Origin: Mesorhizobium sp. 113-3-3
GTDB taxonomy: Bacteria; Pseudomonadota; Alphaproteobacteria; Rhizobiales; Rhizobiaceae
Direction: 5' to 3'
Assembly: GCF_016756495.1 (NCBI RefSeq)
Contig: NZ_AP023243.1
Span: 3,042,501 to 3,106,500 of the forward strand
DNA: 64,000 nt
This document shows, one piece after another, positions 50,420 to 59,399 of this stretch. Each line of letters begins with the position of its first letter. Position 1 is the first letter of the stretch. The notes beneath the pieces are model-generated. The model was not told the DNA's origin. It saw only the letters and a program-made list of their open reading frames with translations, and did not search any database. The position numbers and the translations under genes were made by a program.

Positions 50420-52402
50420 GTGGCCAATCGTCGAAACGGGACGGCGTCCGAGGCGCATGGGCTGGATAGCATTCTTGCGGCCGCCGCGCCCCATCCGCGA
50501 ACCGTGTTGCCCAATGTGGCGACCACCGTCACCACGGTGGCGGCGCTGTATTTCGGCCGCGAGGTGTTCCTGCCGATCGCCATCGCGCTGCTTTTGACCT
50601 TCGCGCTGGCGCCTTTGGTTTCGGCGCTCAAACGGATCGGCATTCCCCGGATCGCCGCCGTGATCGCCAGCGTGCTCGGCGCATTCGCGGCCCTTGCGCT
50701 GTTCAGCTTCATCGTCGCCACGCAGGTCAGCGAACTGGCGCAGAACATTCCGGTCTATCAGACCAACATCCTGGCCAAGATCCGCTCGCTCAAGGAAACC
50801 GGCGTCGGGGGCGGGATCATCGCCAGATTGAGCAACGTGGTCGAGCGTGTCGGCCAGGAGATCGACAAGCAGGATGCGTCGCCGCCGGCCGCCACGCCCG
50901 ACAAGCCGCGGCGCGAGCCGGTGCCGGTCGAGATCGTTGCCCGCGAAAGGCCGCTCGAAGTCCTGCAGAACATCGTCGGCCCGCTGATCAGCCCGCTCGG
51001 ATCGGCGGGTCTGATCATCGTCGTCGTCATCTTCATGCTGCTGGAGCGGGAGGATCTGCGCGACCGCTTCATCCGGCTTGTAGGCTATGGCGACCTTCAC
51101 CGCACCACCGAGGCGCTGCGCGATGCCGGCAAGCGCGTCGGCCTCTATCTGCTGATGCAATTGGTGGTCAACATCGTCTACGCCATACCGATCGCGATCG
51201 GGCTGTGGATCCTCGGCATTCCCAATGCCTTGCTGTGGGGGATGCTGGCATTGGCGCTGCGGTTCGTTCCCTATATCGGCCCGGCCATCGGCATGCTCTT
51301 GCCGCTGTTCCTAGCGCTGGCCGTGGCGCCCGGCTGGTCGCTCGTGTTGTGGACGGCGGCCCTGTTCGTGATGATGGAACTGGTCACCGGCAATGTCGTC
51401 GAGCCTTGGCTCTACGGGTCGCGAACCGGGCTGTCGCCGCTGGCCATCATCGTCGCGGCGATCTTCTGGACGTGGCTGTGGGGGCCGCTCGGACTGGTGC
51501 TGTCGACGCCGCTCACCGTCTGTCTCGTGGTGCTGGGCAGGCACGTGCCGCAGTTTGAATTCCTCGACGTGCTGTTCGGCAACGAGCCGGTGCTGGAACC
51601 GCATGCGCGCCTCTACCAGCGGCTTTTGGCCGGCGACCCGGACGAAGCCACCGACCACGCCGAGGAGATGCTGGAAGAAAAATACCTGGTCGAATTCTAC
51701 GACAAGGTGGCCATTCCGGCGCTTCTGCTGGGCGAGCGCGACCGTGCGCGCGGCGTCATGGGCGACCAGCAGAGACGGCAAGTGGCGGCCAGCGCGCTCG
51801 CGCTGGTGGCCAATCTCGAAGACGATGCGAAGGAGGAAGCGGGTGAGGAGGATGCCCCGCACGTCGCCGCGGAGGCCAGCGAGGCAAGCGAGCCCGGCGG
51901 CGCCGAGGACGCGGCCGAGCTGCCCGACGGCACGGGCATGTCGGTGCTTTGCGCCGGCGGGCGAGGGGAACTCGACGATGCCGGGGCGGCGATGCTGGCG
52001 CAGGTGCTGGAAGTCCAGGGTGCAACCGCTTCGAGGGCGGGCTTTGCCGACATGGAACCCGCCAGCATCCGCCATCTCGAGCTCGAAACCGTCGACACGG
52101 TGGTGGTCGGCTTTCTCAACCGCGATTCCGTCAAGCACGCGCGCTTCCTGGTCCGGCGGTTGAAGCGGGCGAAGGCGGCACTTCGGGTGGGCATCGTGTT
52201 CTGGTCGGAAACCGGCAACGACGACAAGGAAGCAGCGGCCAAGCTCGCCCAGGACATCAACGCGGATTTCGTCGCCCATGGCATGGCCGACGCCGTGACG
52301 GGCGCGCTGTCGAACGAGCCGCCGGTGGCGCTGAAGCTCGTCGCCAAACGGCGCCGGCCGCGCGCCGCGCCAAGGAAGGCGGCGGCCGCGGTGGCGGGTT
52401 AG
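50420..52402 (+). CDS. AI-2E family permease with extra C-terminal cytoplasmic domain
   Basis: 660 residues. Hydrophobic segments at about 30-100, 180-215 and 250-375 form the AI-2E/PerM permease fold (IRIAAVIASVLGAFAAL, ALRFVPYIGPAIGMLLP). The final 270 residues have no membrane segment and include a Rossmann-like alternation (GTGMSVLCAGGRGELDDAGAAMLAQVLEVQGA, VDTVVVGFLNRDSVKHARF) that resembles B12-binding or response-regulator-like folds. GTG at 50420 follows GGGGAGAG. The AI-2 function of the family is doubtful; some members are ion antiporters. The fusion is unusual to me. Confidence 0.8.
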   Translation: MANRRNGTASEAHGLDSILAAAAPHPRTVLPNVATTVTTVAALYFGREVFLPIAIALLLTFALAPLVSALKRIGIPRIAAVIASVLGAFAALALFSFIVATQVSELAQNIPVYQTNILAKIRSLKETGVGGGIIARLSNVVERVGQEIDKQDASPPAATPDKPRREPVPVEIVARERPLEVLQNIVGPLISPLGSAGLIIVVVIFMLLEREDLRDRFIRLVGYGDLHRTTEALRDAGKRVGLYLLMQLVVNIVYAIPIAIGLWILGIPNALLWGMLALALRFVPYIGPAIGMLLPLFLALAVAPGWSLVLWTAALFVMMELVTGNVVEPWLYGSRTGLSPLAIIVAAIFWTWLWGPLGLVLSTPLTVCLVVLGRHVPQFEFLDVLFGNEPVLEPHARLYQRLLAGDPDEATDHAEEMLEEKYLVEFYDKVAIPALLLGERDRARGVMGDQQRRQVAASALALVANLEDDAKEEAGEEDAPHVAAEASEASEPGGAEDAAELPDGTGMSVLCAGGRGELDDAGAAMLAQVLEVQGATASRAGFADMEPASIRHLELETVDTVVVGFLNRDSVKHARFLVRRLKRAKAALRVGIVFWSETGNDDKEAAAKLAQDINADFVAHGMADAVTGALSNEPPVALKLVAKRRRPRAAPRKAAAAVAG

Positions 52403-52553
52403 GGGCTCAGCTCGATCGCTGCGAGCGACCGAGTTTGATTAAAGCGGACTCTCCCGGGTGACGGAGGAGCCGCTCTTGTCTCCGAGCGGACGACTTGTGC
52501 AATGCGGGCCTGCCCGCTTCGATCCGTTTTGATCTACCCCGCGGCCACCAAAG

Positions 52554-53030
52554 TCAGTTTTCGGATGGTTTCCTCAACTTCGATCTTAGAAATTCCACCA
52601 GCAGCTTGAGACATTCAACCCTTTTGTTTTGCTCGGGATAGTAGATGTAAAATGGCGGCAGGTCTTTGACGTATGGCTCAAGGAGCGGCTCCAGATCACC
52701 CCTGCTGAAATGATCTTCCAGCGTCACCCGCTTGGACCAACCAACGCCGTGTCCATGGCATGCCGCTTGAATGACCCCTCCGGCGGAATCGAAAATCAGC
52801 CGCGCAGGTGGATCAAGTCGCTTGTCTTGACCGTCTTCCAGAACCCACCACTCTCGCAGGACTGCCGATGCCGGTAGCCTCTGCCGAATGCATTGATGGT
52901 TCAGCAGTTCACGAGCATTTTTAGCGACACCATGGGTCTGGAGGTATCAGGGTGATGCAAAGAAGGCCGACTTGATTGGAGGAATGACGCGGATGGCGAT
53001 CATGTCCGGCGCCAGCACGTCGCCCATGGT
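52554..53030 (-). pseudogene. LysR family regulator remnant, C-terminal part with nonsense codon
   Basis: The minus strand encodes the C-terminal part of a LysR ligand domain: FFASP-stop-YLQTHG, ELLNHQCIRQRLPAS, REWWVLEDGQ, FDSAGGVIQAACHGHGVGW, LEPLLEPYVKDLPPFYIYYPEQNKRV. A TGA at 52947-52949 interrupts the ASPxYL motif. Upstream in frame, VLAPDMIAIRVIPPIKSA still fits the family, then similarity ends near 53030, where an EamA fragment begins on the other strand. The HTH and first half are absent. The fragment looks inactive. Confidence 0.75.
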
Positions 53031-53039
53031 TTGGGTCCA

Positions 53040-53343
53040 ACCGCATGGAGCGGTTGCGAATGCCTATCCGTACATCTTTGGCGCTTGGTCAAATGTGGGC
53101 CTGACCGATTGGCTTGTCCTCACGCTGCTGGCAGGATTTGCGATTGCAAATGGCATGTTGCTGGCGGGTGCCTATCAGGCTGCGCCGCCTTCCATCGTTT
53201 CGACCTTCGAGTACTGCTATCTGGTATTTGTTGCGGTTTGGGACATCATGTTCTTCGGGATAGCGCCCACCGTAGCTTCAGTCTCGGGCATGGTCTTGAT
53301 TGTGGCAGCAGGATTGCTGGTCTTGCGCCGCAAGACGAAGTGA
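53040..53343 (+). pseudogene. EamA/DMT transporter remnant, C-terminal part
   Basis: About 100 residues of the C-terminal EamA repeat: YIFGAWSNVGLTDWLVL, AGAYQAAPPSIVSTFEYCYL, DIMFFGIAPTVASVSGMVLIVAAGLLVL. Three to four membrane segments survive; the first five to six of a typical 10-helix DMT protein are missing. It lies head to head with the LysR remnant. An ATG-started frame exists from 52972, but its first 20 residues overlap LysR-derived text. Confidence 0.75.
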
Positions 53344-53461
53344 GCTCCGCAAGTCCCTGCGCGAAAAGCCGGACGACCGCGGGCACGTTCGGCGCTGGCA
53401 GCATCTCCGCAAAAAATGGACCTTGTCGGCGTCGACCTGCAAGCTTCTGCCTGCCGGCGGA

Positions 53462-54946
53462 TCATATTCCGGTTATCGGCAGCTCAACCGTGACATTCGG
53501 CCGGCGCAAGGACCTTTCGCAGCCGCGTATCGGGATCCCCTTCACCGAAAAAATCCGCCGCAAGGTCCCGTCCGACTTCAGGAGCCGATACTCCGATCTC
53601 AGTTGCGCATCGCGGCTGAAGCCAAAAGGACTGCTCGGGTCCGGCTTGACGATGCTGCGAATTTCATCCTGGTAGTCGGCGATACCCTGAAGGAGCGCGT
53701 TGATTGTCGCGGCAATCTCCGTGCGATCCTCGGGGCGCTCGACCACGGCATCCAGCAGTTCGCCAAGCTTGCGCAGCGGCACCTGACGGTCCTGGTTCGG
53801 ATCGCCATTGCGATAGGCGATCTCGACATCGACTAGGCTGAGAACGGAAACGAACTCTTCCTTGAGCAGGAAGATTCCGACATTCACAGGCTGCGCGGTC
53901 GGGTTCTGCGCCGTCTTCTCCTTGACACTCTCGGTCTGCTCGTCGGTCTGGGTGTCTTCCCGGCCGGTTTCTATGCTCTGCTTGCGGGAACGGTTCGTCT
54001 CCGACACTTGGGAATCGATGGCGGATGTGGTCGATTCCGCAAAATCCTGCCGGACCTCATTGGTCGATCCGCGCGCATGAACCTGGGCGTCCGCGCTGCC
54101 GCCGCCGATTTCGACCGACGCTTCCCCGTGGAAACTCCCGTCGAATCCGTAATCATAGTTGTTCGTGCCGGACCTTTTGTCGGCGGTATCCTTGAGCTGC
54201 TTGTTGAAATTGTCTACCGCCTCCCGGTCCTGACTGTCCAACACGGTGGAGGTCAGCTCGTTGCTCGTCGAAGTTCGCTTCTTGATGATCACCTTGTAGG
54301 TCATCGATCCGCCGGGCGACAGGCTGATGGAGTCGACCAGATCATCCCGCGCCAGATCTCCGCGGAAGCTCGCAAGCTGATATTGCTCGACCAGGAAGAG
54401 CTGTGGCCGAAGGTCCTCCGGCGCGGGTATGCCGCCCAGCGTGAACGGAACGCGCGCCTCCCTGAGCTTCGCCTGAAGCGGAGCCAGCGACATTTGAAAG
54501 AAATTGGCTTGGAGAGCCATGTAATTTTGAATCATGCCCGGCTTGATGATTGGAGGTTGCTGACCGATGACAGCCGGAGGCATGGGAACATCGAGGCCGG
54601 GCAGTGAGACGGTTTCTCTGAACGCGGCCGAAGCGCGGAAGATCGCCGGCGTCGAGAACCCGAATGGGGTTGTGTCCGGGCCTGGTTCGAATCCGAGCAG
54701 CAGAAAGGCCTTCAGCAGTCCCGCCTCGGTCTTCAGGTCGACCGGCGGGATTCCCATCGGATCGGGGGGCGGTGCCGCATTGCCGCCTGAGAAACCCACG
54801 AAAACATCCCGTTTCAGGCCAAGCGAGATGAACACCGGCTCCGGCCGGAAAGGCACGGAATCCTCGGGGTTGACTTGCACCGATACACTCGGGCCGTGCT
54901 GCGTTTCGGTTGCGCTTGGGTCAATTATGGTTTGGTCGTTCGGCAT
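53462..54946 (-). CDS. Hypothetical protein of unknown family, 494 residues
   Basis: Start at 54946 (MPNDQTIIDPS). No signal or membrane segment. Residues 1-130 are Pro-rich and contain two PFGF- and FISLGLKRD-like patches. Residues 215-240 read DDLVDSISLSPGGSMTYKVIIKKRT. A Ser/Thr/Asp/Glu/Gln-rich, helix-prone stretch follows to about 350, with an intervening GFDGSFHGEASVEIGGG strand turn. The end (VGIFLLKEEFVSVLSLVDVEIAYRN...) is well-structured. I recognise no family. The middle resembles stalk-like or fibrous regions of large assemblies. It stands alone, in the same direction as the LysR remnant. Confidence 0.75.
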   Translation of the reverse strand: MPNDQTIIDPSATETQHGPSVSVQVNPEDSVPFRPEPVFISLGLKRDVFVGFSGGNAAPPPDPMGIPPVDLKTEAGLLKAFLLLGFEPGPDTTPFGFSTPAIFRASAAFRETVSLPGLDVPMPPAVIGQQPPIIKPGMIQNYMALQANFFQMSLAPLQAKLREARVPFTLGGIPAPEDLRPQLFLVEQYQLASFRGDLARDDLVDSISLSPGGSMTYKVIIKKRTSTSNELTSTVLDSQDREAVDNFNKQLKDTADKRSGTNNYDYGFDGSFHGEASVEIGGGSADAQVHARGSTNEVRQDFAESTTSAIDSQVSETNRSRKQSIETGREDTQTDEQTESVKEKTAQNPTAQPVNVGIFLLKEEFVSVLSLVDVEIAYRNGDPNQDRQVPLRKLGELLDAVVERPEDRTEIAATINALLQGIADYQDEIRSIVKPDPSSPFGFSRDAQLRSEYRLLKSDGTLRRIFSVKGIPIRGCERSLRRPNVTVELPITGI

Positions 54947-55223
54947 GGTCTGTCGCCCCCTCCAGGTAATGGGATTCACACAGCTGCTAAGTTAAATAAA
55001 CTCGAACATATCTTGTGGGCCTGGTGTTGCGCCTCCAAGACAATATGCCATAGGCTCTTTGTACAATATCAGCGGTGTTCTTGTCGCCTGTTTCCGCCGA
55101 GTGACCTGCTCGCAATGACAGAAGGGTGCGTGGGATCTGGTCGACACCTACATCAACCTTGACGTCAGCTCTTGAAGTTCGGCGGTTTTGCCCTTCATGT
55201 CGAGCCCGGCAGGACGAAAATTC

Positions 55224-56120
55224 ATGATGCATGACGATCAGGTGAATATCGACATCGATATCGCCCGCCGGATGATCCGCGATCAGTTTCCCCAGTATCG
55301 CCATGAGGACATCGCCTCGGTTGGATCGCCGGGAACCGTCAATGCCATCTTCCGCATTGGCTCAAAGTGCGCTGCGCGCTTCCCGTTGCGCGCGATGAAT
55401 CCGACCGAATGCGCCGATATGCTTCGGTCGGAGGCCGCCGCCATGGTCGAGATTGGCGAATATTGCTCGTTTCCGACGCCGCAGCCGATCGGGCTCGGCG
55501 CGCCCGGTCCCCGATATCCAATGCCATGGGCATTGCAAACGTGGATCGAAGGCGAGGTTGCCACGCCGCGCGGGCTAAGTGGATCGACGATTTTCGCCCT
55601 CGACCTCGCACACCTAGTGGCATCGTTGCGCCAGGCGGACACACGGGGCCGACGCTTCGACGGGCGGGGACGTGGTGGGCATCTCCCCGATCATGACCAT
55701 TGGATGGCTGTTTGCCTTGAAAACAGCCAGCGCCTTCTCGATGTGGCGCGACTGCGCGATCTGTGGGCCCGGTTCCGAGAACTGCCCGCCGCCGGGCCTG
55801 TCGTGATGAGCCACAAGGACCTTATCCCGCCAAACCTTCTCATGCGAGGCGAGCGTCTTGTCGGGGTGCTTGATGGCGGCAGTTTCGGACCAGCCGATCC
55901 GTCGCTGGATCTGGTGGTCGCCTGGCATCTTCTCGACGCCAAGCGAAGGGCGACCTTTCGGAGCGGCCTTCAAGTCGATGACCTCTCGTGGAAGCGCGGT
56001 GCTGCCTGGGCGTTCCAGCAGGCCATGGGTCTCGTCTGGTATTACCGTCTCACCAACCCCGCCATGAGTGTGCTGGGGCGCAGCACGCTCTCCCGCATTC
56101 TCGACGATCCGGACATCTGA
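55224..56120 (+). CDS. Aminoglycoside phosphotransferase-family kinase
   Basis: 298 residues of APH/choline-kinase-like fold. The catalytic loop reads VVMSHKDLIPPNLLM, with Lys where HGDLxxxN normally has Gly, and the metal site LVGVLDGGSFGPADPSLDLVVAW has Asp-Gly-Gly instead of IDFE/W. N-terminal GSPGTVNAIFRIG is the nucleotide loop. A small-molecule kinase is likely; antibiotic resistance is not implied. Starts at 55224 or 55227. A degenerate 110-bp copy of its 3' part lies at 63191-63302. Confidence 0.85.
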   Translation: MMHDDQVNIDIDIARRMIRDQFPQYRHEDIASVGSPGTVNAIFRIGSKCAARFPLRAMNPTECADMLRSEAAAMVEIGEYCSFPTPQPIGLGAPGPRYPMPWALQTWIEGEVATPRGLSGSTIFALDLAHLVASLRQADTRGRRFDGRGRGGHLPDHDHWMAVCLENSQRLLDVARLRDLWARFRELPAAGPVVMSHKDLIPPNLLMRGERLVGVLDGGSFGPADPSLDLVVAWHLLDAKRRATFRSGLQVDDLSWKRGAAWAFQQAMGLVWYYRLTNPAMSVLGRSTLSRILDDPDI

Positions 56121-56163
56121 GCTGTGGTAGCCGGCGCGCCGGGCACGCCGCGGCGTGCAGCGC

Positions 56164-58377
56164 TCAGGCATCCCTGGTGATGTCCCAGTCAGTCCGGACA
56201 ATCCTGGCGTGGTCTTCGATATAGTTCGCGATGACGTCGGCGCCGTTGGTCCAGGGGATCGCCTCGCAGCGCGCCGCCATTCCTTCGCGCTCGGTGGGGT
56301 CGAGCAGCTCTTCGATGAAGCGGTCGACATGGGGGAGGTCGTGGTCGCGCCGCATCAGTAGGCCAAAACCGCCAAGCTCCGCCCAGCGGGCGCGGTTGAG
56401 CTGCAGGTCCATCTCGCCGCTCTCGTTGGGCACGAACAAGGTCGGCACCGCGCCGAGGATGTTCTCATGGAACGTATTGTAGCCGGGCGCGACGATCGCG
56501 GCATCGAACGCGCGGCTGTAGCGGAAGCTCGGGAACAGCTCGACGATCCGATGCCTCGGGCCGACCGGCTCGTCTGAACCGAAATCGGCGCGGATCGGCG
56601 AGCGGATATCCAGTACCAGCGTATCGGGACGGTCAAGCAGGGCTTTGAGAACACCGTTGCGGACGCCGCGCATGTCGAAATTGCTGCCAGAGCCGAGTTG
56701 CAGGGCCACGACGGTCATGCCATCGGGGATTTCGAGGAAGTTGCGCGCGGCGGCTCTTTCCAGGCGCTCATTTGGCCCCAGCAACAGCACCGGCGGAACC
56801 AACAGAACCTTGTCGCGCACTTCAGACGTCGGGCCGTGATCGAATTCATCGGCCAGTTCGCCAGGCTCTATGACGGCGTCGAAAGCCTCCGCCATCCCCA
56901 GGAACGGGCGGTGCGCTTCCCGCCACATCGGTCGACGGACCCAGATCGAGAACAGGTTGGGGTCCATGGCCAGGGCCGCGGCGACACCCTCGAAGACAGC
57001 CGTGGCGTCATAGGCAAAGACCGCGGGACGCAGATGACTGATCAGGTCGAACAGTTCTTCGGCAAGCACGTCGTTCCAGTCCTCGGGCGCGGCATCGATG
57101 CCGCGGTGATGGGTCAGGAAGTGGGCGTGATAACCCTCGTCGGTTGCAATTTTCATGGCGTAGGACATTGTCGCAAAGACGGGCTTCAGCCCTTGCGGCA
57201 GTCGCTGGGCGACAGCCATCTGCTGCGCGAGATGCCCCATTCCGATGCCATTGGACGATGCAAACAACACCTGACGTATCGGCAAAGGCTGGATCGTCGC
57301 TCGCACGGCCGCCGAATCGCGTGGTTTGGAAATGTTGAACAGCCTCTCGAGGCGTTCCGGGAAGAGCTTCGCCGCGTGGTGCCGGGCAACGAACTCCCTG
57401 GCCAAGGCCGATTGCCGTGCGTAGGCGTCTGCGTCGGTGACGAACATGCCGATGACGTGCTCGACATCTCGCGGCGCCGCATAGATTGCCGCGTCGCCGA
57501 ACAATGGCTGGAAGTGCTCGGGGAGAATCGTGACGAGACCGACCGCGAGCGCTTCGAGGATCGTGCGGCCAAACGCCTCCGACCAGGAATCGCTATGGTA
57601 GTAGACATAGAAATCGAGGCCGTGGAGAAACTCGGGAATGCCGGTCCATGCAAAGGGCAGTATTTCCCAGTTGCCCGGCAGCGGACCGTAGAGCTCCTGG
57701 AGGAAGGAACCGCCGCCCAGGATCCTGATGCTGTAGCGGGCCGCGTCAGCAGGATAGATGCGCAACGCGTCGGCGGCTTTCCTCGGCCATTTCAACTTAT
57801 CCGGGCGAGCATGGCGGCCGATGACGACCGGATTGTGCGGCGGGCCGTCCGGCCTGCGAGGCCAGTCGTCGAGATCGATCAGATTGGTCCAGTTTTCGGG
57901 CAAGAGTTCCGCGCCCGCGGGCAAACGACGGGGCAAGGCATCCCGAACGACGGCGCTGACAGGGGCGAGCCAAACCTTGATGCCAAACGCCCAATGGCAA
58001 TTGCTTATGATGCGCGCCAGGTCGTACTGTAGCTTGCCCAGCCGGTCGACCATGGGATGATGGAGAACCATGACCAGGCGTTCGGTCCGGATGCCGGTCC
58101 GCCTGGTGAAGCGGTTGGACATTATCGTCGGATGGTGCACCAGGACGAGATCGGCGTCGACCTCGGTGTCCGGGTCGATCCGTTCCGTCGCGCCGCCATC
58201 AACCAGTGCCCGCAAGTCGGGATGCATCGGGTAGGGGTGACGCAGCAATGGTCCCTTCACGGCCAGCAAGCCGGTCTTGAAACCCGTGCGGGCCGCCGCC
58301 CGGATCTCCACGGCGAGCGCGGTGGAGGTGCCGCCTTCGAAGCGGACATCGGCGACAAAGAGAATGTCCAGCTTCAT
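56164..58377 (-). CDS. Double glycosyltransferase (GT4-like plus GT28-like)
   Basis: 737 residues made of two GT-B modules. The first (about 1-375) ends with a GT4-type motif SEAFGRTILEALA and GLVTILPEHFQP. The second (about 390-737) opens with SSNGIGMGHLAQQM, like MurG/MGT proteins, and has GYNTFHENILGAVPTLFVPN near the donor site. It would add two sugars, or one half may be regulatory. Cytoplasmic. The start overlaps the stop of the upstream gene (ATGA), so the two are translated together. Function in a surface glycan or glycolipid is inferred. Confidence 0.85.
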   Translation of the reverse strand: MKLDILFVADVRFEGGTSTALAVEIRAAARTGFKTGLLAVKGPLLRHPYPMHPDLRALVDGGATERIDPDTEVDADLVLVHHPTIMSNRFTRRTGIRTERLVMVLHHPMVDRLGKLQYDLARIISNCHWAFGIKVWLAPVSAVVRDALPRRLPAGAELLPENWTNLIDLDDWPRRPDGPPHNPVVIGRHARPDKLKWPRKAADALRIYPADAARYSIRILGGGSFLQELYGPLPGNWEILPFAWTGIPEFLHGLDFYVYYHSDSWSEAFGRTILEALAVGLVTILPEHFQPLFGDAAIYAAPRDVEHVIGMFVTDADAYARQSALAREFVARHHAAKLFPERLERLFNISKPRDSAAVRATIQPLPIRQVLFASSNGIGMGHLAQQMAVAQRLPQGLKPVFATMSYAMKIATDEGYHAHFLTHHRGIDAAPEDWNDVLAEELFDLISHLRPAVFAYDATAVFEGVAAALAMDPNLFSIWVRRPMWREAHRPFLGMAEAFDAVIEPGELADEFDHGPTSEVRDKVLLVPPVLLLGPNERLERAAARNFLEIPDGMTVVALQLGSGSNFDMRGVRNGVLKALLDRPDTLVLDIRSPIRADFGSDEPVGPRHRIVELFPSFRYSRAFDAAIVAPGYNTFHENILGAVPTLFVPNESGEMDLQLNRARWAELGGFGLLMRRDHDLPHVDRFIEELLDPTEREGMAARCEAIPWTNGADVIANYIEDHARIVRTDWDITRDA

Positions 58378-58829
58378 GATTTGGGTACATCCGGCGTCTT
58401 GCGGACGGATGCCGTCGGTGCTGCCGCCAGGAAACTGTCGATGGTCGTGCCGTAAGCCAGGACACGGCGGGGGCGCCATTTGGCCAGAAGGAGCCCCCAG
58501 CGCTCCCGCAAATAAGCCTGCCAGGGCATGTCCGCCTCGTGCAGCCGCTGCTCCACCAATGGGGGCAAATACTCGAAAATCACGCCGTGACGGCGGAATA
58601 TCGTGAAGTCCGGATTGTCGGTCAGGTAGATGAGCCGATCGCTCTTTCGTGGAAGCTTGCGCTTGGTCGTGACGATGATCTCTTCGAGAAAATCAGGATT
58701 CACGCCTAGAATCGTAACAATAATAGTCGAAATGTCTTCTTTAGATTTGTACACAAAAATATTTCCCGGGTCTTCAACTCCCGGATTTTGTTTATCCTTT
58801 CCAAGGAAGATTTCCTTGAGTTTTCTCAT
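58374..58829 (-). CDS. AT-rich partner of the glycosyltransferase
   Basis: 151 residues starting MRKLKEIFLGKDKQNPG. The text contains STIIVTILGVNPDFLEEIIV and PDFTIFRRHGVIFEYLPPLVEQRL, a mixed alpha/beta pattern, but no recognised motif. It is clearly more AT-rich than its neighbours, mainly in the first half, which suggests recent acquisition. It overlaps the glycosyltransferase start by four bases. A longer frame to 58868 (TTG start) is possible. It probably works with the glycosyltransferase. Confidence 0.7.
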   Translation of the reverse strand: MRKLKEIFLGKDKQNPGVEDPGNIFVYKSKEDISTIIVTILGVNPDFLEEIIVTTKRKLPRKSDRLIYLTDNPDFTIFRRHGVIFEYLPPLVEQRLHEADMPWQAYLRERWGLLLAKWRPRRVLAYGTTIDSFLAAAPTASVRKTPDVPKS

Positions 58830-59118
58830 CTGAATGGGGCTCACATGAGGGATGCGGGAATTTACCAATGGCGATTTGTACCTGTCAAACGTTCAGGCCG
58901 ACGCCAGCGCGCCGTGTGATGAAAGCCCCGCAACGGCGGCAAAATCCGGTTACATGCCTTCGCCAAACTCGCTTGGCGGTTCGCAGTCGGCAAGGCTGGT
59001 ACATTCGCACGCCTTGCCCTTGACTACAGGGCAGTTGGCGTATTTTCTTGTACGGCGTGACGTTGAAAGTCCTGATGCGATGCCGCGGCTGTTTTGGGCT
59101 GAGGCTGGAGCGACGCAA

Positions 59119-59328
59119 ATGGCAAGATTGCTGCTGGCAAGGATGGCTTCGGCCGCCGCCTTGGTTTCGACCTCAGTCATATTGAGCGGATGCTGGACGA
59201 TCGCGGGAAGGCCCATTTTCTGCGATTTCGGCCTTTCGCTGAAGGACGGAAGATGCGCCAAGGTCACCAAGGTGAGTGCGCCGCGACGCGACAAATCGAA
59301 GGCGAAGCGCGGCAATTCTCAATATTGA
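59119..59328 (+). CDS. Small predicted lipoprotein
   Basis: 69 residues: basic start, hydrophobic stretch and a lipobox LSGC (Cys about 24), then IFCDFGLSLKDGRCAKV and a Lys/Arg-rich tail. Ribosome site GGAG eight bases upstream of the ATG. The frame continues upstream to 58852, but that part has no conserved look, and antisense 58950-59315 is an equally long ORF. Small size keeps this tentative. Confidence 0.5.
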   Translation: MARLLLARMASAAALVSTSVILSGCWTIAGRPIFCDFGLSLKDGRCAKVTKVSAPRRDKSKAKRGNSQY

Positions 59329-59399
59329 TCCACCGCCTCGTCCGACGCCAGTTGCCGGAGCCGCCTGAGCGGCGGTCTTTGGTTGCTGATGGTCACGCG

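Noticed and set aside
50420..52402. Autoinducer-2 exporter function
   Set aside because: The family name is historical; members include antiporters, and no other quorum-sensing gene is nearby.
55224..56120. Aminoglycoside resistance gene
   Set aside because: Only the general kinase fold is shared, and catalytic-loop residues differ from resistance enzymes; substrate unknown.
58950..59315. 121-residue minus-strand ORF overlapping the small lipoprotein
   Set aside because: No ribosome site or recognisable motif; the lipobox frame on the plus strand is a better candidate.
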